From the NCBI GenBank assembly GCA_029259715.1, contig JAJDEP010000005.1, positions 434,001-498,000 on the forward strand: DNA of 64,000 nucleotides. Reading direction: 5' to 3'. The notes beneath the pieces were generated by a model. It made no database searches. It saw only the letters and a list, made by a program, of their open reading frames with translations, and was not told the origin of the DNA. Below, one piece after another: positions 62,311-64,000 of the stretch. The stretch comes from Planctomycetota bacterium (GTDB taxonomy: Bacteria > Planctomycetota > B15-G4). The position numbers and the translations under genes are program-made. Within the stretch, counting starts at the first letter, position 1. Each line of letters opens with the position of its first letter.

Positions 62311-63319
62311 TCACGGGACCGACGAGCCGGGCCACCCACTCGGGCACAGCGGACAGGATCCGCCGGGGAACGGCCGTCTTCGGATTCGAGGGCGTCAGCG
62401 CCGGAGGGTGCCCCCCGCGGGGAAAGTAGAACTGGTAGTCGAGCGGCGTGGGTGAAAACCCCATGTGCCGCTTGAAGGCCGCCGCCCCCGAGTCGGCGCG
62501 ACTGCGCCCGAAGTCGAAGATGCGCACGCCGCCCCGACAGGCTTCCTCCATCAGCATCGCGTACATGTAGTTGTTCGCGCCCAGGCGGTCGGCGTCGGGC
62601 ACCGACCCGCTGTAGTAGGGATAGATCACGTCGCGCGCCCGGAGCGACAGCACGGCCGCCACGGCCCGCTCTTCGATGCGCACGACATGCAGGCTCGCCC
62701 GGGGCCCGTAGAGGTCGAGCAGGCAGGTGAAGTAGCGCTTGGAGAAGAGCGGCGAGCCCAGCCGGCGCTTGTTCGAGACGTAGAGTGCGTAGAACTCGTC
62801 GAGTCCCGCCCGCCCGGCCGTCATCGTGGCGCCGTGCCGGTCCCGGGCCTTGCGCACCTCGGCGCGTCGCTTGCGCGGGATCAGGTTCAGTACGTCCGCG
62901 GCATCCTCCGGCAGTTCGCGCCGATAGGTCTCGTAGAGCGACAGCGACTCGTGCTGCGTCGGGGCGGTACCGATGTAGCGCATCTCGACATAACGGGCGC
63001 TCGCGCGGCGGGCCAGGGTGCAAGCGGCCTCGTCCAGGCCGGCCACGGCGTCGGTGTCCGAGGTCAGGATCCCGCCGTAGACACCGAAAGGCACCGAGAC
63101 CAGACGGCGCCCGGTGATCGGCGCGGTGACCATCGCCAGGGGCAACACACCCACCACCACCCCGTCCTGCTTGGCCACCAGCGACTGCGTCTCGAAGCCG
63201 AAGGTCGTCCGCACCAACTGCATCCAGCGCGTCTCGTGGAACGGCGTGCCGTCCGGGTGGCTCAGGACGAAGCGGTCGACCTTGCGGGCATCGGCGCCGT
63301 CCATCAGCTCGATGTTCAT
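62291..63319 (-). CDS. FemAB/GNAT-like protein, related to PEP-CTERM-associated FemAB
   Basis: A 342-residue protein with a double GNAT fold. DGTPFHETRWMQLVRTTFGFE, VVGVLPLAMV, LVSVPFGVYGG and ANNYMYAMLMEEACRGGVRIFDFGRS match the FemAB-like group often found in exopolysaccharide/exosortase loci. It may transfer an aminoacyl group to a polysaccharide or lipid precursor. No exosortase is in this window. The start ATG and the upstream stop share one base (TGATG). It is convergent with gmhB. Confidence 0.8.
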   Translation of the reverse strand: MNIELMDGADARKVDRFVLSHPDGTPFHETRWMQLVRTTFGFETQSLVAKQDGVVVGVLPLAMVTAPITGRRLVSVPFGVYGGILTSDTDAVAGLDEAACTLARRASARYVEMRYIGTAPTQHESLSLYETYRRELPEDAADVLNLIPRKRRAEVRKARDRHGATMTAGRAGLDEFYALYVSNKRRLGSPLFSKRYFTCLLDLYGPRASLHVVRIEERAVAAVLSLRARDVIYPYYSGSVPDADRLGANNYMYAMLMEEACRGGVRIFDFGRSRADSGAAAFKRHMGFSPTPLDYQFYFPRGGHPPALTPSNPKTAVPRRILSAVPEWVARLVGPVIMRHVP

Positions 63320-64000
63320 CACCGAGACTCCGGGATCACCGTGGGGATGCGCACACGCCGCTTGTACACCACGAGCACGTTGTCGTGCCTCACCAGGGGC
63401 AAGGGCGGCTCGCCGATGCGCTGGACCTCGTCGAAGTAGGTGGCCAGCCACTCCGAGAAGGCGGCGGGATAGTGCCCCGACAGCCGATTCGCCTTGAGCA
63501 GCACCCACACCTCGTGGCGATTCCGGACGAAGCCGAACATCATCTTCGCCGTCAGCGGCGCCTCATGCGTGACGATGTCCGCGAAGTCGGGATCCGCGTG
63601 CAGGTAGAGCTCGAGGGTGGAGTGTTCGTCGGCGACGACCAGGTCCTCCGGCGCGATGGTCTCGCTCAGCCACGCCGCCGCCGCCCGGAAGTCGCTGCGG
63701 TTGCCCTGCCGATAGTGGTCGGCGAGCTTCAACGCCGGCGCCGCCAGGACCATCACGAGCAGCAGCACGCCGAGGCCCCGGGAGCGACGGCTCACGTCGT
63801 CCCCCGCCCGCCCCGCCAGGAGCACGATGGCGGGCACGAGCGCCATGGCGTAGCGCTGGTGGATCGAGATCCCGGACAGTCCGCCGGCCAGCAGCGCCAC
63901 CAGCCCGGCCACCGCGGCGATCAGGAGCAGGTCGCCCGCCGGCGAGCGTCGTCGCAGCGCGCCCACGCAGCCCACCCCGGCGAGCAGGCCCACCTCGGGG
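63319..64000 (-). CDS. Membrane glycosyltransferase (ArnT/GT39-like), C-terminal part
   Basis: The frame is open at the window edge, so the N-terminal part is missing. The first visible residues include several membrane helices (LLLIAAVAGLVALLAGG; MALVPAIVLLAGRAG; LGVLLLVMVLAAPALKL), then a soluble region (DFRAAAAWLSETIAPEDLVVADEHSTLELYLHAD) ending in VLVVYKRRV. Such a helix-rich body with a C-terminal periplasmic part fits a lipid-linked-sugar glycosyltransferase. The stop is joined to the next gene as TGATG. Confidence 0.65.
   Translation of the reverse strand, partial: PEVGLLAGVGCVGALRRRSPAGDLLLIAAVAGLVALLAGGLSGISIHQRYAMALVPAIVLLAGRAGDDVSRRSRGLGVLLLVMVLAAPALKLADHYRQGNRSDFRAAAAWLSETIAPEDLVVADEHSTLELYLHADPDFADIVTHEAPLTAKMMFGFVRNRHEVWVLLKANRLSGHYPAAFSEWLATYFDEVQRIGEPPLPLVRHDNVLVVYKRRVRIPTVIPESR

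Overview
The window is GC-rich, gene-dense bacterial chromosome with no rRNA, tRNA, transposase, CRISPR array or phage gene that I can see. I call 57 protein genes, two of them cut by the window edges. Gram-negative envelope genes (an LpxH-like phosphoesterase, GmhA/GmhB heptose enzymes, many lipoproteins), MEP-pathway Dxr, several secreted HEAT/TPR proteins, a DUF1573 protein, a sulfatase-fold lipoprotein and a bacilliredoxin together suggest a Planctomycetota-like or related Gram-negative lineage. That placement is an inference; the window holds no rRNA to confirm it.

Layout. 0-12 kb: an AlkA fragment, CutA, a PHP-domain lipoprotein coupled to an SDR, a DUF885 lipoprotein, the egtD-egtB ergothioneine pair, PilT, a PTPS-family protein coupled to pyroglutamyl peptidase, and a GltP-type symporter with a periplasmic insertion. 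12-21.5 kb: arginase coupled to a B12-binding radical SAM protein, an Old Yellow Enzyme relative, YqgE/AlgH, bacilliredoxin, an M28 peptidase, a glycosyltransferase, myo-inositol-1-phosphate synthase and a MaoC hydratase. 21.5-30.5 kb: a secreted HEAT-repeat protein and a minus-strand run from a Nudix hydrolase and purM through a TPR protein, an alpha/beta-hydrolase-like protein and a spermidine-synthase-like membrane protein. 30.5-40.6 kb: dxr-rseP-ubiA-like, a CCA-adding-type enzyme, HEAT and TPR proteins, and miaA. 40.5-49 kb: two coupled M16 peptidase-fold genes, BtpA, a poly(A)-polymerase-type protein with a long basic disordered tail, NAD kinase and a phosphodiesterase-fold protein. 49-54 kb: DUF1573, a sulfatase-fold lipoprotein coupled to an SGNH hydrolase, a degenerate GGDEF protein, and a 490-base gene-free stretch with several perfect hairpins. 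54-64 kb: an LpxH-Cmk fusion, rpsA, a lipoprotein, tyrS and a TPR protein in one minus-strand run, then gmhA-gmhB, a FemAB-like protein and the end of a membrane glycosyltransferase.

Two themes run across the window. Neighbouring same-strand genes are often fused by ATGA, GTGA or TTGA stop/start overlaps, implying translational coupling. Many first genes of transcription units have a TAnnnT -10-like element only 6-10 bases before the start codon and no Shine-Dalgarno, which suggests frequent leaderless transcripts; other genes have good GGAGG-type sites. The most unusual proteins are the LpxH-Cmk fusion, the poly(A)-polymerase-like protein with an RNase E-like tail, the RseP homologue with about four PDZ-like modules, the symporter with a PDZ-like insertion, and a PTPS homologue with the ExxHGH signature of the folate-type PTPS-III group.
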